Assembly (NCBI GenBank): GCA_921293015.1
Contig: OV121088.1
Location: 34,468,010-34,532,009, forward strand
DNA length: 64,000 nucleotides
Source of the DNA: Phorcus lineatus
Lineage: Eukaryota > Mollusca > Gastropoda > Trochida > Trochidae
Direction: 5' to 3'
Part shown: in pieces, positions 12,693 to 24,908 of the stretch
Layout of the letters: the number at the start of each line of letters is the position of its first letter
Position numbering within the stretch: position 1 is the first letter of the stretch
The notes under the pieces: model-generated
Databases searched by the model: none
Told to the model about the DNA's origin: nothing
The model's input: only the letters and a program-made list of their open reading frames with translations
Translations under genes and position numbers: made by a program

Positions 12693-13645
12693 GTAAGTTT
12701 GCCTTAATTTCACAGAATTTCCGTACATGTATGGTAAAATTAACATTTACATCAAATTAACTGTTGTTTCCATGATACAGTGATAATTTTGACCTCGATT
12801 GTACTATAAAACAACCCAGAATGAAGCCTGGCGTTGTTCACGTTGTAATGAATTTCAATGACATTAATGATTTATCATCGTCGACTTCAAAGTCCGTGTA
12901 AGTGCGCAACTTAGTTATATATACGACAAGCAAATTTAAGTTTGATGATTAGATGTCTCATGTTACAGTTACGTAGCATAAAATTTAACATACAATTAAG
13001 TAACAATTATTGAAATTGTATAATTGTCATATAAACACTCATGAGTTATTTTTGGAATGTAGATATGCTTTCATATCATATGATTTATAAAGTAAGGTTT
13101 ATATTTTATTGTCGTCTTATAATTCTTTTCATTTCAAAGGGATAATTATTTTGATTGCACAGACATTTTGATTATTGCTGCCTTTGACAATTTAATACTA
13201 AAAAAATAAGAAAATTAAAAGTTAAAAATGCTTAATCCTAGAAAATCTTTTTTTAAAACTTGGAGCCATTTATTTTCTTTATTCTTTTCATTTTGTCTCA
13301 ATATGTTTAGGATAAAGTAATGCCAGTACCAAAAGAATAGAATATTTTGGTGTAGTTTTGGTTTCACTTTCATATTTGATTTAGCTGATAGTAAAAGAAC
13401 TTTTCTGAAAAACTTCTTTAGATTTTCAGAAAATATTAACTTCCTCATCTTGTGAATTATGCCGCACTCTTGATAAGTCATTCAGGGAAATAGTTCAGAG
13501 ACAGTCTTCAATGCCAGAAGTATTCAAATTCTGAGAAGTTGAAAAAGCAAAAAATAATTGCCAGGCTGTTTGGGAATAATTATTTTAGTGAGATCTTATT
13601 CAATGAAATGTGTTTTTCATTTTCAGGATCATAATCTATTTAAAG

Positions 13646-16600
13646 ATGGCAGATGATGTTACGCAAGGGAGAAGTGAAGGTGACTTTCCCACAATGCAGT
13701 GTGGTGCTCGTCTGACTGTGGAGCAAGAGCGTGACTCTTATAAAGAGAAACTTCTTCACATGAAATTAGTCATGAGGGAAATGCAACAGTCTTTGCAATC
13801 TCAAAAGATTCGAAAAGAAGGCGTGGAAACCGTCTCAATTCTTTTGAAAGAAGCAAGGCAGCAAATTACGACTCTAGAAAATCAAAAGCGGGCCTTGGAA
13901 ACGGCAGTGAGAAATTTGCAGAATAGACTAGCTAATCATGGATTGTCAAATAGTGTTACATTTGAGGAAAATGAACTCTTTATTCCAGGGACGTCCAAAC
14001 AGATTTTAGACAATTTGGCAAAAGAAAACACAAGGTTACGCAATTTAATTGATACATCAGGAAGTTATGAAGATGTCTCAAAATTACAAGAGGTAGGGTT
14101 TATTTTTACCTTCTTCTAATTTTTTGCTTGATTTGAACTTTGAACTTTATATTTTGTTCGCCATCTTTTGCTGTGATACAGATAAATCTGTTCAACATGT
14201 ATTATGCATTTATGTTATTATCATTTACTTAATTGTCTTGTTTGTTTTCTGCAAAACGAAGAAAGTTTACAACTTTCTAAACCTTTTACCCATATGTTAA
14301 AATAATCGCTACCTTTAAGGCAAAGTATCGCAGACTTGAGAAGTTATATAATCTGTATGAAAGTTACTGTAAGCTCTTTTCATGTTCGTTGGAGCTTTCC
14401 AAAAACTTGTACAGTTTCTTTCTTTTATGTACTTGTTTAAACATGAGATACATATTTATTGACCCAAAACTAAACTAAAAACATCATTATTTATGTAACC
14501 ATTTAAAAACATTTATTCCAGACAATTCAAAAGCTTCAATCAATAAATTCATATCATCAAGTCGAGAAAGACAATCTTCAACAAAAAGTAAACGAACTCG
14601 AACACATGATGAAGTCTTCCGACAGCGATAAAGACAAGGTCATAGGTCAACTACGAGAGCACATTGACAAACTTCAAAACAATTCCCGAACCCAGGATGT
14701 CCTGTGTCAGTCAATGAGCGGCGAGGTGTCAGGCTTGCGACATCAACTTCGAGACTTTGTGCTTCAGTGCCAACAATTGGAGATCCGCCTGGAGGAGGAA
14801 GACAAGAGGAAGGCGAAGGCAGAAGAAGAAGTATGTGTCGTATAGTTCTCAGTCTGATTAAAAGCGACCGTGTTCTGAGGAATAAAAGTTTTTTTAAAAT
14901 GACTCCAGCGCGCGGGGGGCTTTCTTCTCCACAACGTTCTGAAGGCAGCCTCACTGCTCGCAAGTTCTGACACCAGTTTAGTGCAGACAAAACCTAGTCA
15001 TTAGCGAACCAATCACATCATTGTGTTTAAAATTAGGATAGCGGCGATCAAGGTTAACAAATGGTAAATGGGATTTACTTGCCCCTAGCTACTTTTACTT
15101 TTGCCGCACGCATTGTGATTGGTTACGTCAACGTAAGAACATGCGCTACAGTAGGCTGCGGTCAGACTGTTGTGGAGAGGATAGCATAGACAGATAGAGT
15201 TCAAATCTCGGTAGAGTCAATATTTTGAAAGTTTTACTCCTCGGAACACGGTCGATTTGAAACAGACCATATCATAATAGATATATGATCAGATTTAGTA
15301 TCTAGATTATCTATACAATGATATTATCGTCACAGCTCTGTTTACTACGGCAATGTAAGTTTTTGTCAAATGCCCATGAATTTTGAACTTTTCTATTTTT
15401 ATTATAGAGCTCAAAAGATCTACCAGATGGTCAAAGAGGCAGAGAGCAAACACAAACATTTAATGTGAGTACTTAAGTTAAAAACATTGTTAGGTAATTT
15501 AAGTAAATTTTGCTTTTATCACATCAGCTGCTTAATAAGTGCATTCACACCCTGATCGACGTAACAACAGAAATGGCAGGTCATTTACGAGGCGATAGTC
15601 AAAGATTGGCTTCTTGCTATTTTTAGCATATATGGAAATGTTCTGAGATGAATGTGAGATGAATTATATAGTACAAGTATTGACATATTTTATCCTTTCT
15701 ACCCTTTAGAGTGAGAAGTCCACACCAGACGATAACATTCTTGTTGAAGAAAACACAAGGTTAAAAGAAGAAATCAAAGTTGTAAGTATCTTTTTGTCCA
15801 TCCGTATCTTAAAATATCTTCAAATATTTTTTCATTTCTCTAAAAACATCCAACAAGAGAGACAAAAGGCAAGGACAACTCTTTCAATAGAAGTAAGATT
15901 TAAGAGGGATGTGAAGTACTATTTGAGTCTATTTCTAGCATAGTTTTTAGGAGTGACTAATGACCTTATTTTACTATTGACTTTGCGATAGTTAAATGTC
16001 AACTACAACTGAGATAGTAATAGACTATTGTGACCCACTATTGCAATAGTTTGGATCCAAACAAGAATTTATTTCAACTTTGATTCCCAAACATCTGATT
16101 GATGAAACTGTTGCCAGTCATTTTACACTGTTGCAGCAATTCTAAAAGAAAATTTCTCAAATAAACCTGCTTGAAATACTTGTACAAGTCATCATAAATG
16201 TAACTTACCTAAGAGAAATAACACTTTTGAAAGGTTACCATACTATTGATTCATCAACAGTGTTTTCATTTTCCCTATCGATAGAATACTATTGCAAAGA
16301 TGACTATTGTAATCCATTGACAGTTCAATATATTGTTACACCCCTAATTGTTTCGGTAAAGAGCAAAGGTGCCCCCGGATCTCTTTTTATTAATTTAGTG
16401 TACTGCCAAGGGTATAAAGCAGATAACACTGTAAGGGAGTAAATAAATGATTATTAATTTAATTATTATTGTTATCAATATGATAAATGTTTTGCCCTTG
16501 ACTATTTCCTAACAGTTGAAGGAGATGAACCAGCGATGGCAGGTCTATAACAACGACCGAGAGCGGCACATGCGGGAGCTTAACAGCAACTACAAGGAAC

Positions 16601-19561
16601 TGCAGCAGAAATATCGTCTCGGTGAGGAGACGAGAATAACTGAGGAAAGGGAGAGACAGCTCAACAAACTCATTATGACCGCCAAGGATAAGCTGGAGAA
16701 GATGGGGCAGGATAAACTTCAGGTAATGGTTGAGGATTTGGAGATGGGAAGGGAATTTTGATTGTGATAAAGGGAAAGAAAGGGAGGAGGGTGATTTTAT
16801 GAAAGGGAGACAGCTCAACAAACTCATTATGACCGCCAAGGATAAGCCTGAGAAGATGGGGCAGGATAAACTTCAGGTAATGGTTGAGGATTTGATGGGA
16901 AGGGAATTTTGATTATGATAAAGGGAAAGAAAGGGAGGAGGTTGATTTTAGGGAAGAGAGACAGCTCAACAAACTCAAAATCACAGCCAAAGATAAATTA
17001 TGGTTGTTGCGTAATTTCACTACTTTCATTGGTTAAGCTTATTTCTCAACCACATGAAAAACATTATCTAAGAAAAGGCCAGAAAACATCAATGATTCTT
17101 CTTCAAACAGGTTGAGGAGCAACTGGCCCAAAGAGATGAAATAATTCTGAACTTACGAGCGGAGATACAGCGCCTCAAGTCAAATCAGTCGATGGTAGAC
17201 GAGGAAACCCTGAGCGCACTGAGAGCTCAGATACAGGTCTGCACTGAGGACTTCGAGACTGAGAGGAGAGACCGCTCTGCTGCGCAAAACAGAGCCAATC
17301 AGCTATCAGACGAGGTGCAGCAACTTAAGTTGGAGGTGTGTATTGACATCAGTGTTTTGGAAAGATATGACAAGGCTTTATGAATATATGGAATTCCTCT
17401 ATTGAAAATTAATGACATATTGTTTCTTGCTATGACTTTACTCTATGATGAATAATATGTATATCCTTAGGATCTGTTGTATCACGACTACACAAACACC
17501 AATTGAATTGAATCTTCTGATGTTAACTTAAGTCAGCTTCCATGTTTAGTGACAGTGGAAGTTTTTAAGATTTGTATTGGTAACCTCCAGTAAGTATGAA
17601 TCCGTAGCAAACACCTTAACACAACACCAGTAATGTGCAGTGAACAGATAATCTACTAGTCTTAAGCGAGATATTCAATTGTCATCAATATTTTCTTCAG
17701 AACCAGCAGTTACGATATCAGCTACAAGCTCCAAACAACGGACAGCAGCTTCTCCCGAGGAATGCCAGGCCGTACCATCAGTCAATGTCGCCTGAGGTAT
17801 GTTCATCGCCAAAATATTTATATATACTTTAACTTCAGAATCAGATGAATTAAATACATTAGAATCTTACTTCAGAAAAATAATGATTTTTTGGCTACCT
17901 TCGAACTCCCTCCAATGGTAAATTGTTGTCCCATCGAGGTCTTTTATGTGGAAACAAATTTCGTGGTGACATTTCTGTTTAGAAGTATTTTAGTAGCGTC
18001 TGATTAGAATATAACCCAGGTGAAACATGATACTGAGGGTAACATTTTGGTTGATTTTGATTTTATAACTAAATAAATGAGAGCTAACACTCTGTAAGAT
18101 AAAACAAGAATGAGAAGTGAAGCCATTCATCAACCCTACGAGCGTGAAAAGCCGTGAGAAGGGAATACAAGGCATTATTTATTAATCTTACAATAAATCA
18201 ATTGTAAATGTTTGGATATTGTATTCATGCATATAGTTTATTTATATTATGTTTTAAAATTAGTAAAAGAAAAGTGTTTTTTCCTCCACGTAATTTTCCC
18301 ACGAAACAACATGGTGGATCATGCCGATATGTCAGCCTCTTTAAATATTAACCAACTGCAAGATGTCAGTAAAACGTTTCATTGAAGATTATTTGAAATC
18401 ACAAGCTCTTTGTTTTCAGTGATGGGTTTTGAGGAGCATTGTTCAGACATGCTTCCCCTATTGTCATATAGGCTTACTAATTTTGGTTTCAAATTATGAC
18501 TGTACTATTGAGGAAGTAAAACTATGATTAATATCAAAGTAAATATAATTCTCTTTTTTTTGCACCTATCTATTATGTTTCGAAATGCAATCTCAATCAT
18601 CAATGTTTCATCACTTCGTCTTAGTTTTTCATTTAGTGACACGGTTTTTATTGAAAAAAAACAAAAATTACCTGCTCAAACCAGGAAGTAATCAAACCGG
18701 TTGTAGACAGTGTGCATGACTGACTTTATTCAACTATCCAGAGTAAGGCTGTAGTTACGAGTTTAGTCACAGGAAGTTCTGTTAGATCTTGATGTTTTTT
18801 CCATCCACCTCTATAGAATAATCATCTTGACATTCTGTTCCTGAAATTACTTTATTTTAAAGGTATTTCTATGAATTAAAGAAGGCAGTCATGTCTGATT
18901 GCTGTTGTTTATTTCAAGAGATCTGTTTTTATTACTCTCCTGTTGAAGATATCACTGTTTAATAAACATCGCATAACATTGCACATGATGTCACAATGTT
19001 TAAGTATGACGTGATAGTGTAAGCGGCGCGGTAACACTGGTAGTCTCGTGAGTTTCATGCTTTTTATTGTAATTGCGCAAGTCCTGTCTAAATACATTTT
19101 TGTAAAACTCTGAATGGTGTCAGTATCTAGGTTAAATACCAAACCATTCACTTGTTTCATAAAAATGTAGTCAAACGGCACATAGTTTAGTCTTCTCCAT
19201 TTACATCACACCCTATCTAAAATTACTCTAATTATAGGTCCAGCAGCTGACAGCTCGAGGCTGGAATCACGGAAGAGCAGTGGTGGCAGACGGATTCAAC
19301 AGAGCAGATTCAGAGACTGACGGTCAACTCAACGATCTCTCCGGTTCAGGAAATTCTTTTTCTCAAAGTAACTTCCCCAGAGGATCAGCCAACTTTGCTT
19401 CTGGCCCAGTCTCTATGCCAGTGACAAGATCAGAGCCATCATTTTTCAAGTCAAGCAGGAGGAAACAGGAAGACACACTTTGTTGTCCAAAATGTAGTAA
19501 AGGATTCTCCGAGGAAGAACAGGATAGGTTGTTGGAGCATATGGAAGAGTGTTGTGAATAG
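13646..19561 (+). CDS. TNIP: ABIN/TNIP-like UBAN coiled-coil adaptor with C-terminal zinc finger
   Basis: Eight coding exons join in frame: 13646-14092, 14522-14830, 15408-15464, 15710-15781, 16516-16722, 17111-17335, 17701-17796 and 19238-19561. All internal junctions are phase 0 with GT-AG ends, giving 578 residues. The start is the first ATG of an exon that opens at 13627. The protein is almost wholly coiled coil. Residues ~195-235 (TQDVLCQSM...LRHQL) and 296-364 (MNQRW then RQLNKLIMTAKDKLE) resemble ABIN-1, including its A20-binding AHD1 region. Residues 390-439 form a UBAN ubiquitin-binding domain with the signature EDFETER (410-416). The C-terminus has C554-x2-C557-x14-H572-x3-C576, like the NEMO/optineurin finger. 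Known family role: linear/K63 ubiquitin binding and control of NF-kB signalling in the cytosol. NEMO or optineurin orthology is the alternative; the AHD1-like block favours TNIP. Confidence 0.85.
14861..15256. mobile_element. MITE in intron of TNIP-like gene
   Basis: The left end has CGACCGTGTTCTGAGGA and the right end has TCCTCGGAACACGGTCG, imperfect inverted repeats about 30 bp long including the adjacent AAAAGTTT / AAAGTTTTA. Total about 395 bp and no coding capacity. The interior also pairs in part (TTCTCCACAACG against TGTTGTGGAGA). It lies wholly between coding exons 2 and 3, starting about 30 bp after the donor. Confidence 0.7.
16640..17000 (+). repeat. Tandem duplication of the 3' end of TNIP-like exon 5 and following intron
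   Basis: The block starting GGGAGAGACAGCTCAACAAA (inside the exon, ~16650) recurs at about 16804 and about 16955, with spacings of about 154 and 151 bp. Copy 2 keeps the exon sequence through the donor AAACTTCAG/GTAATGG (donor at 16877). It differs at one codon (CTG to CCTG, plus a missing G) and in the loss of a few intron bases. Copy 3 diverges after about 40 bases (CAAAATCACAGCC) and loses the donor. So the exon's last ~70 bases and its splice donor have been copied into the downstream intron. Confidence 0.9.
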
Positions 19562-21393
19562 TTTGAAGGCAAATATTTCATCTGAATAGAATTAAAGATA
19601 TTTTGTCCCATTTGTGTAATTTTACCCATTGAGTGATATTTTTCATTTTGTACAAACATAACCAGTGTCATACAAATCATGTGTGTACATTTGTAAAATC
19701 AGCTATATTTTGCCCAGCACCTAATGAATCTTGTACATAGTTAGAATCTTTCATTTCTCTTGACACTATGGCATTAATGAAGCATGTCTTTGCAAATGAA
19801 GCAGGCTGTTGCTAATTATCTTTACATAATTAAAACCGATAGAAATGATAATGCAATATTTGTTTTCTATAATTTGTTCAAACTATTCTTATAAATCAAA
19901 CTCATTTGTGTATTAACCTGACTCTTACTGAGGTAATGAATACAGTTTAGTTGTTTCCGAAACTGTGACACTTTCCATGTAATTGTCTTTGTTCTTTAAG
20001 GGCTGAGTGACGTCCTGACAGTCTTAAACACTGTGCTCAATCCTTGAAATGGGTTTTCATCATGACAGTATTACAGTTACTGACTTTTACTCCTCTACAT
20101 GCTGTACCAAACCTCACACACAAGGTTATCACCACACTCGTTCAGAGACAGACTCCATTTCTTACCTTGCTGCAGTTCAAAGCATTCATAACAACCTAGT
20201 GCAGCTTGGCTTACATCTCACATCATTTTACATAATTTATCAAAACTTTTTAAGGCATTTCTTTTTTGTAGAAGTTGATAATGCTGGTAGAAGTTGGAAC
20301 AATGTTTGCCATTTTGTCCCGACATAAGTTGCTTGAGTCATATTCTCCTATGCTAACCTCTGTTTCAATTCGAGCATGTTCTGGTCTTGAAATGGAGATG
20401 GCCTATTCCTTACAGAAAAGTAAGTTGTGCAATCAGCTTAGGTATTTCCAAAGTCGTTACTTGCAAAGCCTCAATCGTGAGTTTTGAGAAAATCATCGTT
20501 TCTTTGACAATAAATTTCGCAAATGAGTCTTCTTGACCGGATATGATACGGTGATGGAATCACCCTTGGTGACAACAAGCAAGGCTTCCATACAAGAAGT
20601 GTTTTCATTTGCTAATAGTAGTCAAATAGTTTATGTTGCATTTTTGGGTGCTAGAGTAACTGTAAAAAATTTCAGGAAGTGCTCTGACAGAAGTTTCATC
20701 CCGGATTTGACCTGAGCTACGTATGTTGTTGACTTTATGTGTGAGTTGATCTGATAAAAAAGAGATAAGAAAAGAAAATCATGTTAAATGTTTTGCGGTT
20801 TAATTTGATGTAGTGCTGTTACGTTCCTATGTATGCTTTGAGAAATATCACATGTTACACAAGCTGTTTAATGTGCACATCTTTGTTTACTATAGATTTA
20901 TAAAAACATTAATCAGGCCTTTGTGAATATTTATTAGAATTATTGACATGAAATCACTGTACATTCAAGGGTGCAGCTCCGCAAAACAGTTGCAGAGATG
21001 CAATCAATTGTACACTTACAATCAATTGTAAGTGTTTTGTGGAACGTGATCGAGAACTAGTATGTGGACACAGGAATTAACAAAACTTGGTATTGGTTAT
21101 GACTCGCAGCTCCAGAAATAATTTCAGTGAGTTGCTAAATATTTATAATAACTCAGTGAATTTATCTTATGTCTTTATAAACATTATCAGTGCAATGTAG
21201 AAATCATACTATCTAATATTTACACAAAAATACCATCCTGTTCTACTGAGCAGAAACAGAAATTTGTAGGCCATGTTCCAATTTGTGGTGTCTGTATACG
21301 ACTCCGGAGCCTCTTATAACATAGAAATACAAACAGAATTGCTGGAAAATCATGGATGACAGATTTGTATTGTACATCGTTTCGTGTGTATCC
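19562..21393. other. 3' flank of TNIP-like gene, probable 3' UTR, no further gene
   Basis: No recognisable protein. The first plausible polyadenylation hexamer in sense orientation is AATAAA near 20511 (GACAATAAATTTCGC); where the transcript really ends cannot be told. A small palindrome (ACTTACAATCAATTGTAAGT) lies near 21010-21035. Confidence 0.4.
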
Positions 21394-21472
21394 TTTCAGT
21401 AGTCCGAACATTTCACTATCCGAACGTTTTTGATGATAAACGGAAGTGTTCGGATTATCGAGGTCTGACTGT
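21394..21472 (-). mobile_element. pogo/Tigger-like transposon end
   Basis: On the minus strand the sequence reads TACAGTCAGACCTCGATAAT followed by CCGAACA and a second GTTCGGATAGTG. CAGTCA-ACCTCGATAATCCGAAC is the typical terminal sequence of Tigger/pogo elements, inserted at TA. I do not see a matching second end nearby, so this is a solo end or a badly decayed copy. Confidence 0.55.
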
Positions 21473-22860
21473 ATTTCTACATACCCTTTACCAAAGTTTG
21501 ATTCATTTTGTTTCAATGTCATTTCTCAATTCTGTTGAGAAATATATTTTATCTAATTATACTGATGTTTAAAACAATGTTACGCTTGTGTTGGCAGTAA
21601 TTGGGATATATATTTTTGGCATATTTTTGTATTTAGATTAAAAATTAATAAGTTGTATTCATCAGTGTTTTTGAAAGTTGTTTAATAGTACTGATTTCTA
21701 ATTAAAATAATTATTTATTTTGAATTTTTTATGTTTTCACGTCTTTTTTTTTTTTAAAGCAATTCATCAGGACAAATTTTGCTGTTGAAAATGTCTTCGA
21801 CAATCAACCCAGCTAGGTTTTAAGTTGCGCCAGTTTCCATCACTGGCTAATTGTGACCTTGCTGTTAACCTTCCAAAATTTGTTTTGAGTGTAGAGCCAA
21901 TTTTGGCGAAAACTGCAATTCTCGTAAAATTTCACATTGGACTGTCTAGATCCCTTGCAGTATCCTGGACAGCAAGCACAGAAAATTAAGGGAAACGATG
22001 CAAGGTCTAAATTGGGGAGTGACGCAAGTTAGGTCATTACGGAAGACAAGTCTTTAATTGTTTGTATATTCATATTAAATACTAGACAGACAAAATCATT
22101 TTATATGAAGTCTTGAATTGCAAGAACTAAGAGGTTTTACCATAAGTTGTTGTGCATCAACATGTTACATGATGATGTTTAGCTGTGTTTACATATGTAT
22201 GACAATCGGTGGTTACAAAAGCTGCTTAATTAACTGTCCGCATATTGAAGACGAAGCTGAAATGTACATTACTTCACTAAAATAGTTGCAACTTTAAGAT
22301 TGTCATATATTTACGTATTTGAAGTATTAAGCGCCTCGGGCACTTGGTGAATTATAAAGTGGGGTTCCTTTTAAAATTTATTTCCATTTAATTCTAATGA
22401 TGATAAAAAGAACAAATTCTGGCACTTATAGAAATTTTAGAATGTTTAAAAGTTTAACCTGCCTAACAATTAAATAAAAAGAAAGTCACTTACAAGCATG
22501 GCTGAACTTGAAATGCAGTTACGGGACTCATGGAATAAGGAACAAAACTAATGTTTTAAATGCAAACAAAGTGCCTAGTTTATTACACAGGCAAAGTTAT
22601 GAAAAGGGGTACCTATTTTTTTTGTGAGCTTCAAATGTCATCGGGGGTGCTTATGACATCAAATCAACACAAGAAAGGTTTTTCAACAGCAAAAGATGAC
22701 TGATAAGAAAGAAGTAAATTAGTGTCTTCAAAAAATAAACTATGATAAAATCATCCAGCAGTGTAAGAATTTTGACATCTTCAGCCAAATTTATTGACAA
22801 TATGTCTTAAGATATATATTATTTTTAGTCGCATTTGATTTCATTCATATCCTATAAATA
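21473..22860. other. Non-coding, nothing recognised
   Basis: AT-rich, no gene or repeat family recognised. Confidence 0.4.
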
Positions 22861-22993
22861 ATAACATTCCGTAAAGGGTGACATAAGGATATATTATTCC
22901 CTTGAAAGGTTTCATGCAACCTGCGTTCCGCTCGTTGTGTAAAACCTATTGCGGGAATAATATATCCCTATGTCATCCTTGACGGAATGTTAT
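22861..22993. repeat. Long foldback (inverted repeat, ~40-bp arms)
   Basis: Arms at about 22861-22902 and 22952-22993: ATAACATTCCGTAAAGGGTG against CATCCTTGACGGAATGTTAT, and GGATATATTATTCCC against GGGAATAATATATCC. The spacer is about 50 bp and contains GCGTTCCGCTCGTTG. Same design as the foldbacks at 10148 and 61668 but a different sequence. Confidence 0.85.
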
Positions 22994-24881
22994 AACGAAT
23001 TTATCTTACCGAATGTCTTAATGTTTCATTAAAAAGACAAACAGAAATGAACAACACCTATGACCTGATCATTTACATGACTTTGATTGATTTGAAGTGG
23101 AAGCACGCTTTACTCATGTAGCAGGCTTTCTTACATGAGGTAGGATAATTATATTTGTGCAATCCTGGTATTTTGTATAAAAAATTATTCAGTTATACTG
23201 AAGTCTAAATGAAAGTTGACATTTGTCATTGTATTGTAATTAATGTCATTCTTCAAATGAACCCATGATAATTTATGTAGTTTAGGTTTTAGGCCTTATT
23301 GTTTTACTTATTCTCTAGTTATTCTACATGGTTGTGGCAGTTATGATCTCTCAAACTTTCCAAAATTTCTTCCAGTAGCTACAAGGAGGCTCAATATTTC
23401 AAATAACATCTATTTATAAAGAGGACTGAAGACTTTTATAATCAGGAAACAATTACGTGTAGATAAGCATTTTTTCAAAGCCATTGTCTGAATTGTGAGA
23501 TTTAGGGAACCATTGCGTAAATTTTCTCGCATTTTGTCTAAAGTAATATTTTTCTCTCTGAACTCAGATTCTTCTGTAGAATTATTTAATTTAAGTCAAG
23601 ACATCAAATTATATGTCCTTTAAGATATGATTCATTAATAAAAATGACAATCTAGTTCGGACAATAAGATTACTGGCTGTCAAATTAACTGCTTGTAAAA
23701 ACAAATGGCTTTTTCTTGTGCTTTGCACTATTTCATCAAATATATTTACAGACTTTTCTCCTAACTGGATCATGGTTGTTTATGATTGTAATGTATCTAA
23801 CATTAAATTTTTATGTCAAACTAATGACATGTAATACAACGAAATTAGACAGGCAAAATATATAATAAATCTGATTTAGAAAGAAATAGCATCTTGTTTT
23901 TTATTTTATTGAATCCATTCCATAACATCAAATCAAATAAAATCATGTAAATATTAAGTGATTTTTGTGTTCATTATCTATGTTCCTTATGGAAACAACA
24001 AATATTTTTAAACATTCTAAAAGGCATGTGTGAATGGAGAAAGCTTTAAAATTTTTTTATCTTGAATGGATCAAAATTCAGACGGAAAAAAAATCAGAAC
24101 CTGCATGTGAAAGTTTTCTGTAGACTAACTCTTGAAAGTTAAAAATCAATATGCTCAAATTCCTCGCCATGAATAAACTCTGAGGATAATATAATGATAA
24201 TCTTCTGTAAATATTTCCTTGAAGTTTCTTGAGAACCTTGTCAGAATGGTCTGACAGCTGCCCCAATATTTCTGCAATGTGATGGAAGTGACAAATATGT
24301 CAGCTTGGGTTAGACCAGGGTAATGGGGCATAGAGGAATTTGAGTCTACAAAGTGGAGATATTGTGCTACATAAAAGCTCCGTTATTATTATAATTATTA
24401 TTGTTGCAGTTTTCTAGGAGAAGTCGAAATTGTAATGACACCAAACATACAGAGAAGGATGACCACCCATGTCATAAGCTCATCTTGCCTTGAATTAAAA
24501 ATTGACACATAAGCTAGGTCTCTCCTGGAGGAATCAATAACAATCAAAACAATAAAAATAACCCTTTATTTCCCGGCATTTGCATGTGACATAAAATTGT
24601 AAAACACTTATGAAAGCAATAAATGACACTGGTTAAAAAAACACTGTAATCAATAGTTCTAACATCTAGAACAATAAAACTTGCAGTAAGTTCATCTTGT
24701 ACATTGTAAATTTTCAAAATCAAAATCAAAATCAGAATATTAAAGACGGAGTTTTCAAGTCATGTGTAAGTGTAAAGTATTTATAAGATCCAAATATTAA
24801 CTGACCTATGACTATCTCTATTGGCAATTTAAAAATCTGTTCCAGTTGTGCCATTATCAAAAATAACATCTCTTGTGATTT
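22994..24881. other. Non-coding, nothing recognised
   Basis: No gene recognised on either strand. It is downstream of both flanking genes (convergent), so unrecognised 3' UTR sequence is possible. Confidence 0.35.
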
Positions 24882-24908
24882 TCAATCTAGTTAAAACTAG
24901 CTGTATTG
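24882..24908. mobile_element. Solo end of the CTAGTTTTAACTAG MITE
   Basis: CAATCTAGTTAAAACTAGCTGTATTGATC matches the termini of the elements at 11943 and 27980. No partner end is visible within a few hundred bases. Confidence 0.6.

Noticed and set aside
14640-14990. Minus-strand and +2 open frames over TNIP-like exon 2
   Set aside because: Shadows of the real exon, which joins in frame to its neighbours and matches a known family.
15180-15215. tRNA-like B-box (GTTCAAATCTC)
   Set aside because: No cloverleaf or A-box at correct spacing; lies in the end of a MITE.
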